Positions 1 to 12,366 of a DNA stretch of 64,000 bases are shown in pieces (positions within the stretch are counted from its first letter, which is position 1; each line of letters opens with the position of its first letter). The stretch is from Naegleria lovaniensis. Taxonomy: Eukaryota > Heterolobosea > Eutetramitea > Acrasida > Naegleriidae. The notes below the pieces were generated by a model. The model was not told the DNA's origin and ran no database searches. It saw only the letters and a list, made by a program, of their open reading frames with translations. Where the stretch lies: the NCBI RefSeq assembly GCF_003324165.1, contig NW_025407834.1:496001-560000 (forward strand), written 5' to 3'. The position numbers were made by a program, and so were the translations under genes.

Positions 1-18
1 CTGTACTTGTTAACTTAC

Positions 19-600
19 AATTAAATTGTCACAAATTCCATTCGATATTTTTGCAAGAGTGTTGCAATCTAAGGGAACAATGGCGAGAATGTCAGCCCAT
101 TTTCGAAGTTCAATATGTAAGACAGGATCTCCCTTTTTACTCCATAATTGCCACTCATTTTCGTCTGTGTAACATTCTACGGAAGGATCTATCTTTTGTA
201 TTTCCTCTCTTGTTACAAAATGTTGTGCTCCTTGCGTGAGAATGATCCGAATTTTAAATAAATTTTCTAAATTTAATCTTTGAATAAGTTCTGGCACTTT
301 AATAGCAGCCACAGATCCAGTGACACCAATGAGTAAATGAATTCGATTTTTATCGACTCTATTATTGTCATGGTTTGATAACAATTCATTCCCGATGGTG
401 CTGTCGGAGCTGGAAAATTTAAATCGAGGTTTGTCAAAGGATCGGGAAGGATTGCCAAGTTCTGATTTGAGCATTTTATTGGACGAATCGTTTTGTTGAT
501 CACGTGCAAAGGCTTGTTGTTGGTACAACGAAAAATATTTCGTACGCCTTAATGTGCCTTCATTTATTGTTGAAACAAACTTCAACTTTCCACTATTCAC
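19..600 (-). CDS. PPCDC: Phosphopantothenoylcysteine decarboxylase (HFCD flavoprotein), 3' part beyond left edge
   Basis: The protein belongs to the FMN-binding HFCD family, which makes 4'-phosphopantetheine from phosphopantothenoylcysteine in CoA synthesis. After about 85 variable residues come the flavin-loop segment IGVTGSVAAIK (91-101), HIELRKWAD (163-171) with the family's catalytic histidine, and PLDCNTLAKISNGICDNL (177-194), all typical of PPCDC/Hal3. The frame reaches a stop just inside the window edge, but that stop lies in a GTAAGT splice donor (bases 18 to 13), so the first exon ends at base 19 and the remainder lies outside the window. The start is the first ATG, 14 bp from the stop of the upstream 7TM gene. 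A Hal3-like regulatory subunit is an alternative that the missing C-terminus would settle. Confidence 0.85.
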
Positions 601-614
601 GTATTTACCTCAAG

Positions 615-1896
615 TTAGCAAATGTTTTTAACATCTACAGCTGGAACTTGAGTAGAGTTTCTATCTTTGTTTGTTGCATCCACTGAACCCTTATCAATCA
701 CATATTTTTGGAAGAATTGCTGAACTTCTTTCATTGGAGCATTGATTCCAATAAGCAATGAAACAAAAATTAAAATTCCAAAATTCGCCAAAGTCAAGTA
801 TACAAAACCAAAGAAAACGTTGATAACGTAAAACGAAATGCAAAGAAAACCAAATGACTCCATCAAAATAGCTATGGACAGACCAGCATGCATCAATCTG
901 GTCTTTCTCAATGTTGTTTGCTTGAAATGAAGGGTAGCCGCTTGTTCTCTACTCACAAATTCTTCGTTACCCTTCATCATTTGTTTGAGTTTAACCATAC
1001 TCTTTGAAAGAGAAGATTCTAATTTGTAACTAATAATATTAAGAAGAATGGAGAACACAAGAGTTGAGGAAAAGAACAACACACCAGCTGCTACTAGTAG
1101 CGCAATTTCCAAAGGTATGTACACAGCAAAATCGATCAAAACTCCTTGAAGATTAATAGCTCCCATAATAATGTTGTAAAGAGTATGACTGACAAAGAAA
1201 ATATTAATTATCACAATGGTGGCAATGTTTGCAAATTTGAAGCACTTGTATCCAATTGAGGATATTGCCATAGTATCGCGGCATATTTGTAAGCTATGTT
1301 ATTGTCAGAACTAACAAATGGAAAAGAAAAAAGATAACCTACAATACAGAACAAAGAAAATACATGATCCATAATTGCCAAAGCACCAAAAAGTTGATGA
1401 CGCAGCGATGAGCCACCGCAACGCCAGTGGTGAGATAATTTTGTTTTCCATCAGTTGTTCGATTGAGCTCGTATCCACTTGCTTCATTGTGGATTCTCAA
1501 TGCAAGGTCAAGGATGACATCTGCTTGCAAGATAAACAGCATGACAAATAAAACATGTTGATTACGTTTCATTTCCTTAAATTTGTATACGTAAACAACA
1601 ACGGATAGCACCACCAGAATTAATTCTATTGGTATATATGGTGCGGTTGTAGAGAAATTGAGAATATGATACAATTCCATAGGTGTTAAGGGATGAGGAA
1701 CGAATGAAGTCGCATTGGTCTTATTGGATGCATCTTGCATCATGTTATGGATTTCTGGAAGTGGATGAATGTTGGCCATGGTTTCGGTTATGAGATGTTT
1801 TGTTTTCGATGTCAAAGGCGCAAATTGAAAGGAAGGTGTATTGGAGAGAACAGGTGGAGATATCGAGTTATTGGACGGGAGATATTTTCCATTCAA
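615..1896 (-). CDS. Seven-transmembrane protein, function unknown
   Basis: Two open segments on the minus strand join across a 49-bp intron (1294-1342, donor GTAGGT, acceptor CATAG), giving 410 residues in frame. The first exon has a soluble N-terminus of about 85 residues, then three hydrophobic segments (about 85-106, 113-133, 149-180). The second exon adds four more, separated by a charged loop with a KLKQMMKGNEEFVSREQAA stretch. Seven spans with an extracellular-type N-terminus (NKT and NFS glycosylation sequons) resemble a GPCR-like protein, but no class-defining motif is visible. The C-terminal tail is about 35 residues and polar. The gene lies head to tail with the decarboxylase gene and is divergent from eS7. 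Confidence 0.6.
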
Positions 1897-2140
1897 AGGC
1901 GCAATCTCTTATCGAACCTACGTTGATGCTATCCTTCCTTGTTTCTTTGACAAAGCTCTAGAATTCGCAACAAGACACCATCTCGAAACCTTTTACGTTA
2001 CGTTGTAAACTATTGTCTCGGGTTGACTATTATTTTTTTAAAAATTGTTTGAAAAAAAATACGCCAAAAGTACGTTGATTGTCCTCACTCTCTTTCTCAC
2101 CTTTTTGCAATATTTTTTATTACAGAACATCACTCTGAAC

Positions 2141-2710
2141 ATGTTCACTTCGCTCAGAAAAGTCAAGAAGGCAAAAGACCAAGAAGTCTCTGACCTTGAA
2201 AAGCAAGTTGCTCAAGCCATTTTCGATTTGGAAGTCTACTCAAAGGATTTGAAGGCTGATCTTCAACCTCTTGTCTTCTCCAGCGCTCAAGAAGTTGCTG
2301 TTGGTAAGGAGAAGCAAGCCCTCATCATCTTTGTTCCAGTCCGTCAAATCAAGGAATGGAGAAAGGTTCACGGAAAGGTTGTCAGAGAATTGGAGAAGAA
2401 ATTCAACGGAAAGCACGTCTTGATTGTTGGTCAAAGAAAGGCCCTCTCCAAGCCATCCGATCCAACTAAAGTTCACAGACCAAGAGCTCGTTCTTTGCAA
2501 CAAGTCCAAGAAAGATTCATGGAAGATGTTTGCTATCCAGTCGAAATTGTTGGTAAGAGAACTAGAACCAGAGTTGATGGTTCCAAGCTCGTCAAGCTTT
2601 TCCTCGAAAACAAGGATAAGACCAACTTTGATCATAAAATTAAGACTTTCAACAAGGTCTGCAAGAGATTGACTGGTAAGAAGGTGTCCTATGAATTTGC
2701 CAACCTTTAA
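2141..2710 (+). CDS. RPS7: 40S ribosomal protein eS7
   Basis: This is a 189-residue small-subunit ribosomal protein. The segment IIFVPVRQIKEWRKVHGKVV, followed by RELEKKFNGKHVLIVGQR, matches the eS7 core, and EIVGKRTRTRVDGSKLVK near the C-terminus is the family signature. The frame is open upstream to an ATG at 2045, but that extension is hydrophobic and absent from the family. It also contains a TTATTACAG acceptor-like sequence, so it is probably 5' UTR or an intron. The ATG at 2141 gives MFTSLRK, which matches the usual MF(S/T) start and length. The gene is intron-free in the coding part and ends 138 bp before the next gene on the same strand. Confidence 0.95.
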   Translation: MFTSLRKVKKAKDQEVSDLEKQVAQAIFDLEVYSKDLKADLQPLVFSSAQEVAVGKEKQALIIFVPVRQIKEWRKVHGKVVRELEKKFNGKHVLIVGQRKALSKPSDPTKVHRPRARSLQQVQERFMEDVCYPVEIVGKRTRTRVDGSKLVKLFLENKDKTNFDHKIKTFNKVCKRLTGKKVSYEFANL

Positions 2711-2848
2711 ATGTTCAGCATTTGATCCAAACATATAATAAATATATAAAATTCTTAAATTTCATCTGTAAATCATTTGGACTTGCTAAGTGAAAGAAGT
2801 TTTTCTCAGTTTCGACACGATTCAAAAGTTGAGTTGAAGCACAAAAAA

Positions 2849-4656
2849 ATGAGTGAAGTCAAAACTCTGTACGATTCATCAACTAGAGGCCATACCTCAT
2901 CTTCTCTCACCAAAGAAATTTGTATCACGTCCACTCACACCGAAGATGCAACATGCCACATTTGGGATTTAAAATCAGGACAAGTTTTGAATTCTCTCAA
3001 AAGAATTCGGACCAATCATGGATGCGTTACGTTCATTCCCGAGCATTTGTATCTCATCGCGTCTCAATCAGATAAGGGAAGAATATTTATTTATGATATT
3101 AGAAGAGAACAACCACTGTTTGAATGTCCAGTAGCAGAAAAAATTACAAGCCTTGTTTCACATGGAGTCTATTGTTTTGGAGGTGGAGAGAATGGTACTG
3201 TTTATATTTGGAATATTCTGACAGGAAAATTATTGAAAATATTTAATGCACATTTGAAATCTATTACTGCCATGGACGTCAATAGCGATTTTTTAGTCAC
3301 TGGATCCATTGATACTTTGATTCAAGTTTGGAATTTAGCAGAGTATGTTTTAAATTATTGAACAACATTGATTTGAACACAATTTTATATTTCTAAATAG
3401 CTTGCTTGATATAAGAAGTGAGGGAGAGCGACAACAATCTCCAATATATTCTCTTTCTAGCCATGCCTTATCGATTACGAGCATTCAATTGTCAAAGAGT
3501 AGTCATACCAAATTGATTACCACAAGTTTGGATAGAACCTGTAAAGTTTGGGACTTGTCTTCTGGCATCGAAGTTTGCTCTATTGTTTACCCTTCTAGTG
3601 TTCAATGTGGAGCATTGAGTGTTAATGAACAAGAGTTATTTGTTGGCTGCTCCAATGGATGTGTTTATCAAATGTCTCTTTATCCACACAAACCTCAATA
3701 TATGGATGAGAATGAAGTGGACGATGAGAATAATTTTGAAGATTTTGACCCATTGTTGAGTGGAGGAAAAATGGTGGTCAGTGAATTGGGATCATCATCG
3801 AGTGGAACAAAAACTCTAACTCTTGAAAATGATACATCGAGTGATCATTCTGTGAGTAGAGGATCCAAGTATTCATGTTACACGTTTAAAGCACATAGGT
3901 AAGTGAATCAATGGAATGTTTTGATACTGATTAATAATATTATTATTGATTTTTCACAATTTATTTAGTAACTCGGTCACTACATTAAATTTATCTAAGG
4001 ATGGTCTGATTTTAGTTTCTGGATCCAAGGATGGAAAATTAATTTCATGGGATGTTAGGTCACGACAACCACTGATCACTTTCAAGAAACACTCAATTTC
4101 TGCAGATAATGAGATTACCAATTGCATTATTGATACCATTAACTTGACTCAATTTTCTACGTTTCATAACAATGAAAATATTAAGCAAGAACAAAAACAA
4201 GTGAGAAATACTTCTACACTTGCTGTGAAACCTTTCAAAAAGTTTATTGAGACTCAACAGAGCTTGTTGGAGGTTAACATGGTGTCTGATAATTGGAATT
4301 GCCTTTATTCACATCCTGACTTTGATTTATCCCTACAACATCATTTTGCCTCTCCGATCACTGCGTTACCCTCATCCATTGCTCACCAGTCCATTCATTT
4401 AGTGAATTACAAGCCAAAGAAAGTTTCCAATGGAGTTCAAAAGAAGGATTCTGGTTATGCCAAGAAAGTTTTACAACTCACGAAAAGGCTGACCGATATG
4501 GAACAACTCTATAATCAACAAAAATCTCTGAATGAACAACTCACCGAGCTACTTGAGGAAAAATCCAAAGATGTAAAGACAGAGTCTAACAACACCATTT
4601 CCAAAGTAGCTCCTCAAAAAAGTGGAAAAGGCTTCTTCCATAGAAAATTCCAATAA
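2849..4656 (+). CDS. Ipi3/WDR18-family WD40 protein (rRNA processing)
   Basis: Three exons (2849-3342, 3401-3898, 3969-4656) are joined by GTATGT and GTAAGT introns of 58 and 70 bp, giving 559 residues. WD repeats run through the first two exons. The block GENGTVYIWNILTGKLLKI, followed by FNAHLKSITAM and an LVTGSIDTLIQVWNLADLLD stretch, is the pattern typical of Ipi3/WDR18, a subunit of the Rix1 (PELP1-TEX10-WDR18) complex that matures pre-60S ribosomes. The C-terminus carries a coiled coil (KRLTDMEQLYNQQKSLNEQL), also seen in WDR18, where it mediates dimerisation. An ATG at 2777 in the same frame is upstream of the conserved start. Family-level assignment is good; orthology is inferred. Confidence 0.75.
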
Positions 4657-4715
4657 AAACCAATGTCCAGTAATTAATGCTTAATTAAGGCTTTTTAACA
4701 ACTTTGGTTTTGAAA

Positions 4716-6486
4716 TCAATGATAAAAAAATTTGGGTTTGTCAAAGGAGCCATAATATTCCAAAGGCTCAAATTCATCGTCGTAAATGTCATTGTCATTG
4801 ACTGTGTTAGATGCAGATTTCTGTCCTAAGATCTTTCTCAAGTGTTTAAAAAACATATTTCGTTGTTCATTGTGCTTTCGATCAGGTGGAATGTTATATC
4901 CCTGTAATAAGGAACGGAAAACTATATTGTTTGGCCTTACAAACAAATTTAACTGTAAGGGTTGAGCCTTAGTTTTTGAGAGTTGGCTGCAAACGGAGTG
5001 TTGTTCAATCGTTGAATCACCATGTTGAACACATCAACGAAATAACAACAATTTGTTTGATTTTTCATTTGGCGATTGGCAATAGCAATCAAATATTTCG
5101 GTATGTTCAATGTTGAGTTTTCACGGATAGGTGTGCTTATTACTGTTGTTGTGATGATATCCATTTTGAATAATTCGTAAATAATTTCCAGTGACACTTT
5201 GCGTGACACCAACGTTACGAACATGTAGGCCAATAACTTGGGTGATGAAGTTCGAATATCATGAGCATACTCTCGAATGATCCGAATACGTGCATGATCG
5301 AATTCAAAGTTCGACCATCTTAACAATAGTGCAAGCGAACAATTATTGGGAATCCACTCGTGCATCAATATTTGTTTTGTATCCCGTGATAGGTCTTACA
5401 TTCTTCCAAGAAGAGAAAAATCACCTTTTCCAAAGCATTTGCGAATGGTGTGGTATTAAATTGGTTTAGGTACGCCACATAACAAATACTTGAGAACGTA
5501 TCTGAGTTCAAGTATGGTCTCGTGCTATCATAGCTAGTTTTGAGAGTAAATGTGCGAGTGTTAAACATAATTTCATGTCTCTCTTTCGTTGGCATGTGTG
5601 TTAAAAAGTAATAAACATGTTCTAAGGTTTCAGAAAATTTTAAACTCATCTTGCGATGAGCCATAAATGTAATGCGACGAATTTTCCGAGTACCACTTTG
5701 TATCAAACTTTCAAGATTGGAAATGGCTTGAGATTTGTAATATTCACTGTTCACTCCATTCCATATCGATTTCCATTTGAGTTTTCTTTGAGATCCAGAT
5801 TTAAATTTTAGAGGAAACAATTTGTGAACATGATCATTGTTAGTTGTTTCATCATCTTGCTCCACTTGTTTTGGATCAAAATTGTCGTCAGAGGGTGGAT
5901 CTTGTTGCAGTAGTGCTGGTTTTAATTTGAGAGGAAGTTTACCAGAAAATGATTCGATCCATGCTTGTTGAATATCTTCAAGTTTTTCTAGATACAAATC
6001 AGGAAACAAGTTCATGACTCGTTGAGCTTTCTTTTTCAAACAAGAACGTAGTTGAGACATGGATTTTGGATGACAAGTAAAACTCTTCTTTGGTGTGCGT
6101 GGTAGAGTATGAGCAATGATGAATTCATCATAATAATCTCTATTCGCTATAATTCGTCCGTTAATTTCTACAATACAACTCTCCAATTCCCGTTTCATGA
6201 TCCATTTTGATAAATATCGATAGAGTAATTCATTTTCATCATTGAGAAATTGATAAGCCAACTGACAATTCAATTTCAAAATAATTTTCTTCGCTTGATC
6301 AAATTCCAAATATTCAAAAATGTGAAACCAAATCTCGGAAGGAAGATGTTGCACCAGATCAGTATCGCTCGTCTCGTTTGGTTTCAGCCATTCATACTTG
6401 CTGGTTGCCATTTTTTTTTGCAAGTCAGAATTTAGAGAACTATTGAGAGAAAGCTTTTGGAAATAATTACAACAAGCTTCCGTCAA
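4716..6486 (-). CDS. F-box-like protein, tandem copy A
   Basis: About 590 residues once two apparent single-base deletions are allowed for (near 5366 and near 4955). At each the frame switches by the same amount while similarity to copy B continues. Residues 46-100 hold an F-box-like segment, HLPSEIWFHIFEYLEFDQ, expected to recruit Skp1 in an SCF ubiquitin ligase. The remainder is an alpha-helical substrate-side region with no recognised repeats. It ends in EPLEYYGSFDKPKFFYH, almost the same ending as copy B. The next gene upstream is its paralogue, so this is a local duplication. It could be a decaying pair, but the breaks fit the deletion-error pattern seen throughout the window. Confidence 0.6.
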
Positions 6487-6561
6487 TCCAGAACAAAAAT
6501 CTCGAATTTACTATCATTTCCTATCCTTGCCTTTCACATCATATTGAAATTAAGAGAAGGT

Positions 6562-8226
6562 TCAGTGATATAAAAATTTAGGTTTGTTAAAAGATCCATA
6601 ATGTTCCAAAGGTTCCAATTCATCTAGCTCTCGTGCTTTTTTGTCAGTAGACCCCAAAATAGTTCTCAATTGTTTGAAAAAGGTATTTCTTTCGTCATAG
6701 TCTTTTTCATCGGGTGGAATTTTAAAATCGTGTAATAAGGCATTCAACTTGTTGTTTTTTGGATGTTCCAACCTTGAAAGTGTGGGTGAGTTCACAGTCT
6801 TTGAGAATTGCATTGGGAATGGAGAATGGTTCAAACATCGAATCATCATGTTAAAAACTTGTGAAAAATAAAAACGGTCATGTGTGTCAAAGATTTGTTG
6901 CTGTGCAATAATGATCAAATACTTGGGTACATTCAAATCAGAGGTTGAACAAATAGAGTCAATACTTAATGTTTTTGATTCATAATCCCCATTCTGAACC
7001 ATTCGTAAAGAATTTCGAGTGATACTTTTCGTGACACACATTGTACAAACATGTATGCCAATAATTGAGGTGAACATGTTCGAATCTCACGTGCATACTC
7101 TCTGAGTATACGAATAAGCACAGGTTCAAAGTCAACATGACGTATTCTCAACAGTAATGAAAGTGAACAATTATTTGGAATCCATTCGTGCATTAACAAT
7201 TGTTTGGTTGATCCATTAAATTCTCTGCACTCTTTCAAAAAGAAAAAAATTAACTTTTCCAAAGTGGGAATGAAATTGGATGGTGTTGTGGATGTTCTTG
7301 ATTTGAGACGATAAGCCACGTAACAAATGCTTGAGAACACGTTCGAATCGAATTCTTTTTTCACCGTATGCTTTGAGGACCTAAGAAGTGCTTGAAATTT
7401 TAACTTTTCAAACATTATTTCATGTCTCTCTTTCGTTGTCACTCTCGGTAAAAAGTAATAAATATTTTCCAAAGTGGTTGAGAGCATTGAAAATAACTGG
7501 TCCCATGTTGTATACCATATTCGATACTGAGGTTGTCGACCACATCTCACAAACAGTTCAATATTTGTAATAGCTTGAGATTTGTAATATTCTGGATGTA
7601 TTCCATTCCATATCGATTTCCATTTTGGTATTCGTTTGTTCGATGATGCAAATTTTAGAGGATGGAGTGTAATTGAATTGGGTATATCTCTATCCTTCTC
7701 ACCATCAGTGTTGTTCTCTTCATTCTGATGATCCATTTCATCCTCATGTTGTGATGGTTTGTCCAATTTCCAAAGTTGTGAAAATGGAACACTGCCAGAA
7801 CGTGATTCCATGAATGCACGTTGAATATCTTCAAGTTTTTCTTGATACAAATCAGGAAATAAATTCATGACTCGTTGAGTTGTCTTTTTCAAATAGGAAC
7901 GTAGTTGAGACATGGATTTTGGATGACAAGAAAAGCTCTTTTTTTGTGTCATGTTGTTGTTGCCATAGTTGCTGGTTTTAATAGCCCTACAATTATAATT
8001 CATGCCAATTCTTCGATTAATTTCATCAATGCTGCTCTCCAATTCCCGTTTCATGATCCATTTTGATAAATATCGATAGAGTAATTCATTTTCATCATTG
8101 AGAAATTGATAAGCCAACTGACAATTAATTTCAAAATAATTTTCTTCGCTTGATCAAATTCAAATATTCAAAGATGTGAAACCAAATCTCTGAAGGAAGA
8201 TTTTGGAGTATACGACTCGTTTTCAT
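6562..8226 (-). CDS. F-box-like protein, tandem copy B
   Basis: This is the paralogue of copy A, about 555 residues if three single missing bases are restored (near 8154, near 8128 and near 6985). The start used is the ATG at 8226, giving MKTSRILQNLPSEIWFHIFEYL, which keeps the F-box-like core. Downstream, MAYQFLNDENELLYRYLSKW (around 8117-8055) is nearly identical to copy A, while the middle is more divergent and carries a different acidic linker (DEMDHQNEENNTDGEKDRD). The C-terminus again reads LEPLEHYGSFNKPKFLYH. The high identity at the N-terminal third suggests either recent duplication or partial gene conversion. Substrate and partners are unknown. Confidence 0.55.
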
Positions 8227-8350
8227 CAATGTTCTGTATCAACACAATTTTTTTATCGATCACTTTTAATTTTAGAACAGGAACTCAAATCTCTTGTTCA
8301 TTTCATCACAACACGTGTTTACATGGAACGTGACAGGCGTGAGTCACCAA

Positions 8351-10602
8351 TTAAAGAGTCAAGTAAAAACGCAGACACATGGAAAAGTATTCCGATTCCC
8401 ATTCCTCAAGTTCCAGAATTTCAAGCTCTGTCATTAATTCTCTTGCAATCAAAAGATCATTCATTCCACTCCCAATATATCCTCGTTCTTTCTTACAAAT
8501 GGCCATCGAGTAGAATGCCGTTGCCATATTGGCCTTGACATTGTCTGGTGTTTCTTCAGGCGTTGGATATTCTTCATAAATTCCATCCAAATAGATGGAC
8601 AAATCAATAATGGCTAAATCATACTTTTTCCAATCCGCTAAACTCATTCCTCTATTTCGAAAGGTATCAAGAAGGTCAGATTTGTCTTTTCCAACCTTGT
8701 GAAACAATTCAATACATTTGGTGTACCACAATACTGCATTCGAATGATCTTCCTTAAAAGAATATGCAAATCCAAGGTTGTGTGAATATGAATGTTGAGA
8801 GGCATCGAGTAGATAGGCTCTGTGAAAATCAGCAATGGCTTCATCATAGCGTTCTAATGAAATGAACGTAAACGCTCGATTGTTGAGAATAAAGGCCTCT
8901 TCTTTTCGCCAGCTCATGAGTTCACTTGATCGTAACAAATTACAAGCTTCAAACTCTGTTTCAGGTATTTCTTGAGGATTTAAAAATTCTTGTGGATATA
9001 CATCATGTCGTGGAATGATATATTTTGACATTAATGTGTTATAGACTTCAAGAGATTGAGTGAATTTTCCCATGAGCTTGAGTTGAAGGGCCTTGTTATT
9101 GTAGAGAGTTGTGAGATTAGTATCTTCGTGACTGTCATTGGTGCAAATACAAGAGAATGGATTTTTCATACATTCAATTTCAAATCGTTCGCTCAACCAA
9201 CTATGTTTGTCAAAATGTTCTTCGTTAAGCCGTTCATGCAATGCAATGGAATGATCCAACACTCGTATTCGTTCATGATAATTTACAATATCTCTCAAGT
9301 AAATACTATATGAAGTCGTGTTTCTGTAACTGGGAAAGAGTTGAAAAGCATATTTCACACATGAATGTGCAAGCTGGTGGTATGAGTTTCGTTCGTTGGT
9401 AGAATTACATGTGCTGGCATAGGACCAAAACAGACTTGCACATGTAGCAATGATGTTCTCAATAAATAGATGTGATGAGAGTTTCAGTTTGTGTTCACAT
9501 CACAGGAGGAAAGTTGTAAATTTCTGTACTTGTTTGCAAAATTGCAATAATTTTCCTCTCCACCATATTTCAGTAAATGTGTTTTGTAGAGCGAAAAACA
9601 TTGCTTGATGTCTTTTCTAGCCATTTCATAAATTAATTTGACAGACAGAGATGATAATTTCCTCTTTTTGTTATATGATTCATCATCCATGCCATTTGCA
9701 AAAGCCATTGCTTCGAGTGTTTCACTTGAAAATTTCATATCCATGTCTCCAAGTATAAAGATTAAATCATATAAGCAGGATACCCTATTTTCAAGAGCTT
9801 GAATTTTCTTGAGTGACAATAGAAATGTGTCCTCAATGTGATTCTCTAAATTTTGTAACACGTAAGTAATGTCACTGACTGCTGACATTCCTAATTTCAG
9901 GTCGTCATTATTTGTATTTTTTGTAGAGGTTTTGTAAAGAGCTCGAGCTCGTTTCCAATAACACATACAATGCTCCTTGCAACAGGAAAATCGACCAGTG
10001 GTTTCATCAAAATCAGACTCTTCAAAACTGATTCCATATCTGTCATCCATATATTCAATATATTCTAATTGATCTTTCTCATCATCTGTAAATTTACTTT
10101 GCCAATTTTCCTTATTTTCTAGATACTTTTTTCTTATAGCTGCCAATTCCTTAAAGAATTTGTGTTTAACTCTGTCACAGGTAGTAATAAATTCTTGTGT
10201 AAACGATTTCATTTTAACGTCATTGCTGACTTGAAATAATTCACGAGTATTTACAAGTTTTTCCAATTCTATTAAAAATTGAGAAGGTATATATTGTGAT
10301 TCGTCTTCATTTTCTATAAATTCCAAATGAACCAATTCGGAGAGTAATTTTTCATTCCATGGAGGAAGTGGTTCTCGTTTTTTTCTTTTCCTAATTTCAT
10401 TATTAATTTCATTCATCACATTGTAGGTCTCTTGTTGGTCGGAATGATTTTCACTACTGCAATCATCATCCATATCATCATACCCGCTCGAATTCAATGA
10501 ACTATGTTCCTGTTCATCTGCATCACCACTGTCATCATCTTGTTGAGGAGATTGACGAGAGAACGAGATTCTCCTCCTCCAAATGGTATTGTTGCTCTTC
10601 AT
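8351..10602 (-). CDS. Large protein with C-terminal TPR repeats
   Basis: Two open stretches (10602-9484 and about 9500-8351) are read as one gene of about 750 residues. The second has no usable ATG, its open frame begins where the first ends, and one extra A in the AAA run near 9487 joins them. The N-terminus is acidic and low-complexity (QQDDDSGDADEQE). It is followed by helical segments and a Cys-containing stretch (FSCCKEHCMCYWKRARALY). The second half has TPR-type helix pairs, for example EEAFILNNRAFTFISLERYD and DEAIADFHRAYLLDASQHSY, suggesting a protein-interaction scaffold. No catalytic domain is recognised. If the junction is not a sequence error, these would be two separate genes, the second lacking a start. 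Confidence 0.5.
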
Positions 10603-10779
10603 TCAACTGAGATGCATGCTGTGTTTGCAGTGAAGACATTTTTTGAGTATAAAAATTCAGAGCGAACACAGAAGCGGTGGAAAAACCGATTCCCAATTCT
10701 CAAATAGAACGAACGCACCCAGAAAAACAAATTTTGGAATTTTGCTTTGAGTGAGGAGCGAATATTTATTCATTTCACC

Positions 10780-11490
10780 TTAAACCTTATTCTTGAGATT
10801 TCTTTCACTTTCCCAATAATTCTTTGCTCTCTCATTGCTCAAAACATGTTCTCTCAACTTGGGGAGTTGTGGAGCAATACTGACCACATCAATCTTGAGA
10901 CTATTTTCCACAATATGAGCAAGTTCAAAGAAATACAAGTCAGCCCAATTGAGCTTACCAGTCAAATATCCTCCATTCTTTTCCAAGAAGGTATTCAATG
11001 CGCCAAAGATGTTCTTCAAGGTTCCTTCAGCAAAAGTCTTGGTCTCTTCAGCCTTCTTTTCCTCTGGAGTTCTGAATGCCACTCGAACAAATCCTTGGAA
11101 GATGTCTTCCAAAGCTGAAACGAATTCTTCAGTTAAAAGTGCTTCTTTTCTATCGGTTGGATAGAGACCACCCTCTTGAGCCAAGTATCTTGCAATGGCA
11201 ATGGTTTGATACAATTTTTCTTGATCATCAATCTTGAGATAGGGAAGTTGTCCGTATCGGGTTTGTGGCTTGTGTGCTGGCCATTCCTCTTTTCCAGAGA
11301 TGCCAACAAATTTGTATGGGATATTAGCAACCTCTGCAATCAATTTCAAGTAATCCTGTGGGAGTGAAGGAATGCATTAATCCGAATGAATACAGTATGA
11401 TCGGAATCGTCATATTCAACCGTGTGAAAAAAGATGTGAACTACTTACAGCTCTTCCTTGTGAGTTGAAGTAAACAATTTCGTAGACCAT
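10780..11490 (-). CDS. Sigma-like glutathione S-transferase A
   Basis: Exon 1 (11490-11449) encodes only 14 residues, MVYEIVYFNSQGRA. A 93-bp GTAAGT intron follows, then exon 2 (11355-10780), giving 205 residues. The thioredoxin-like N-terminal domain contains the usual catalytic Tyr at position 7, the cis-Pro context YGQLPYLKIDD and the glutathione-contacting QTIAIARYLA. The C-terminal helical domain contains GKLNWADLYFFELA. The layout resembles sigma/prostaglandin-D-synthase-type GSTs in cytosolic detoxification. The tiny first exon and the intron position are shared with the paralogue at 39680-40372. Start choice is firm because both copies begin MVYEIVYF. Confidence 0.88.
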
Positions 11491-12366
11491 TGTGTTTGGA
11501 TTGTTGTGGAATTTGTTTTGTTGTTGTGTGAATGTAAAAATCGGAAAATGTAATCTCAATTTATTGCTGCAACAATCAATGCTATTAAAACGCACTCACC
11601 AGTTTGTACGTACGCCCTTGGGTTCGAAAGTGGTACCAACCAATCATAATGCTGTGTGGTCTAGATATTGTAAACTAATACAAAATTAAGAAGGTACGTG
11701 GTATGTCGAGCAGGCTGTCGAAGTTTTGTTCTTGTGTTTGCAGGAGGTTTTTACTGTAAAGGACTTTGAGGGAAAACACCGCCTCTGTGATCCTCAACAC
11801 TATCTACGTGTGAAAACAATACTGTTTGCAGTACATCAATGTGGAACATTTAATATCACTGATCAATGTGGATTTCATCGCAAGGGTTGTATGTCACCGT
11901 CGATCGCCTCTCGAACTATATATTTCATACCTCATCACACACAACAAACGAATACCGTTTGTTCCATATTGTTGCAAATTCCAAGTTGACAATACAACAA
12001 AGATGGCACAATATTATGTTACTGACTGCCGTTGCCATTTACAAAACACAAGGGACAAAGGTCTCTGCTGGAGCTATACTGAACTATCACTCTTGATTTT
12101 GTCTTTGAGTTTGAAATTTTGGATCAGAGTAAAATTGTAAATGCCAACGGCAGCCAGTGTCCCTCAACAAAAACAAGTAGCTTTTGCTGGGCGACCGACA
12201 AAACACTGATGTAACAAAAACACTGAGACGTAGACCGAACGAACTAAATAAAGGAATGTTACACTGGCGAAGTGGTAGATGGGAACGCCAGAGAAGTCTT
12301 CCATAGCTGAGAGTTGAGAATGTAAATTTAGGGTAGCAGAATAGCAAACCTCATTGGTAGATCAGT
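11491..12366. other. Intergenic region without a supported gene; contains an inverted repeat
   Basis: About 880 bp separate the GST start from the 3' end of the rRNA methyltransferase gene. Short open frames of 63-104 codons occur on both strands, but none resembles a known family or shows coding-like composition. The clearest structure is the inverted repeat at 12021-12158, listed separately. A short direct repeat, ATCAATGTGGA, occurs twice near 11834 and 11861. Confidence 0.5.
12021..12158. repeat. Imperfect inverted repeat, 24-bp arms
   Basis: The left arm (12021-12044, beginning ACTGACTGCCGTTG) matches the reverse complement of the right arm (12135-12158) at 22 of 24 positions, with 90 bp between them. 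A transcript from here could fold into a long hairpin. It could also be the ends of a small non-autonomous element, but no flanking target duplication is evident. There is no coding support on either strand. Confidence 0.6.

Noticed and set aside
2045-2140. N-terminal extension of eS7
   Set aside because: It is hydrophobic and absent from the family; the ATG at 2141 matches the conserved start.
4716-8226. The two F-box genes as pseudogenes
   Set aside because: All breaks are single missing bases like those in clearly essential genes nearby, so sequence error is the simpler reading.
10504-10707. Plus-strand frame opposite the TPR gene start
   Set aside because: It is the antisense of an acidic low-complexity stretch.
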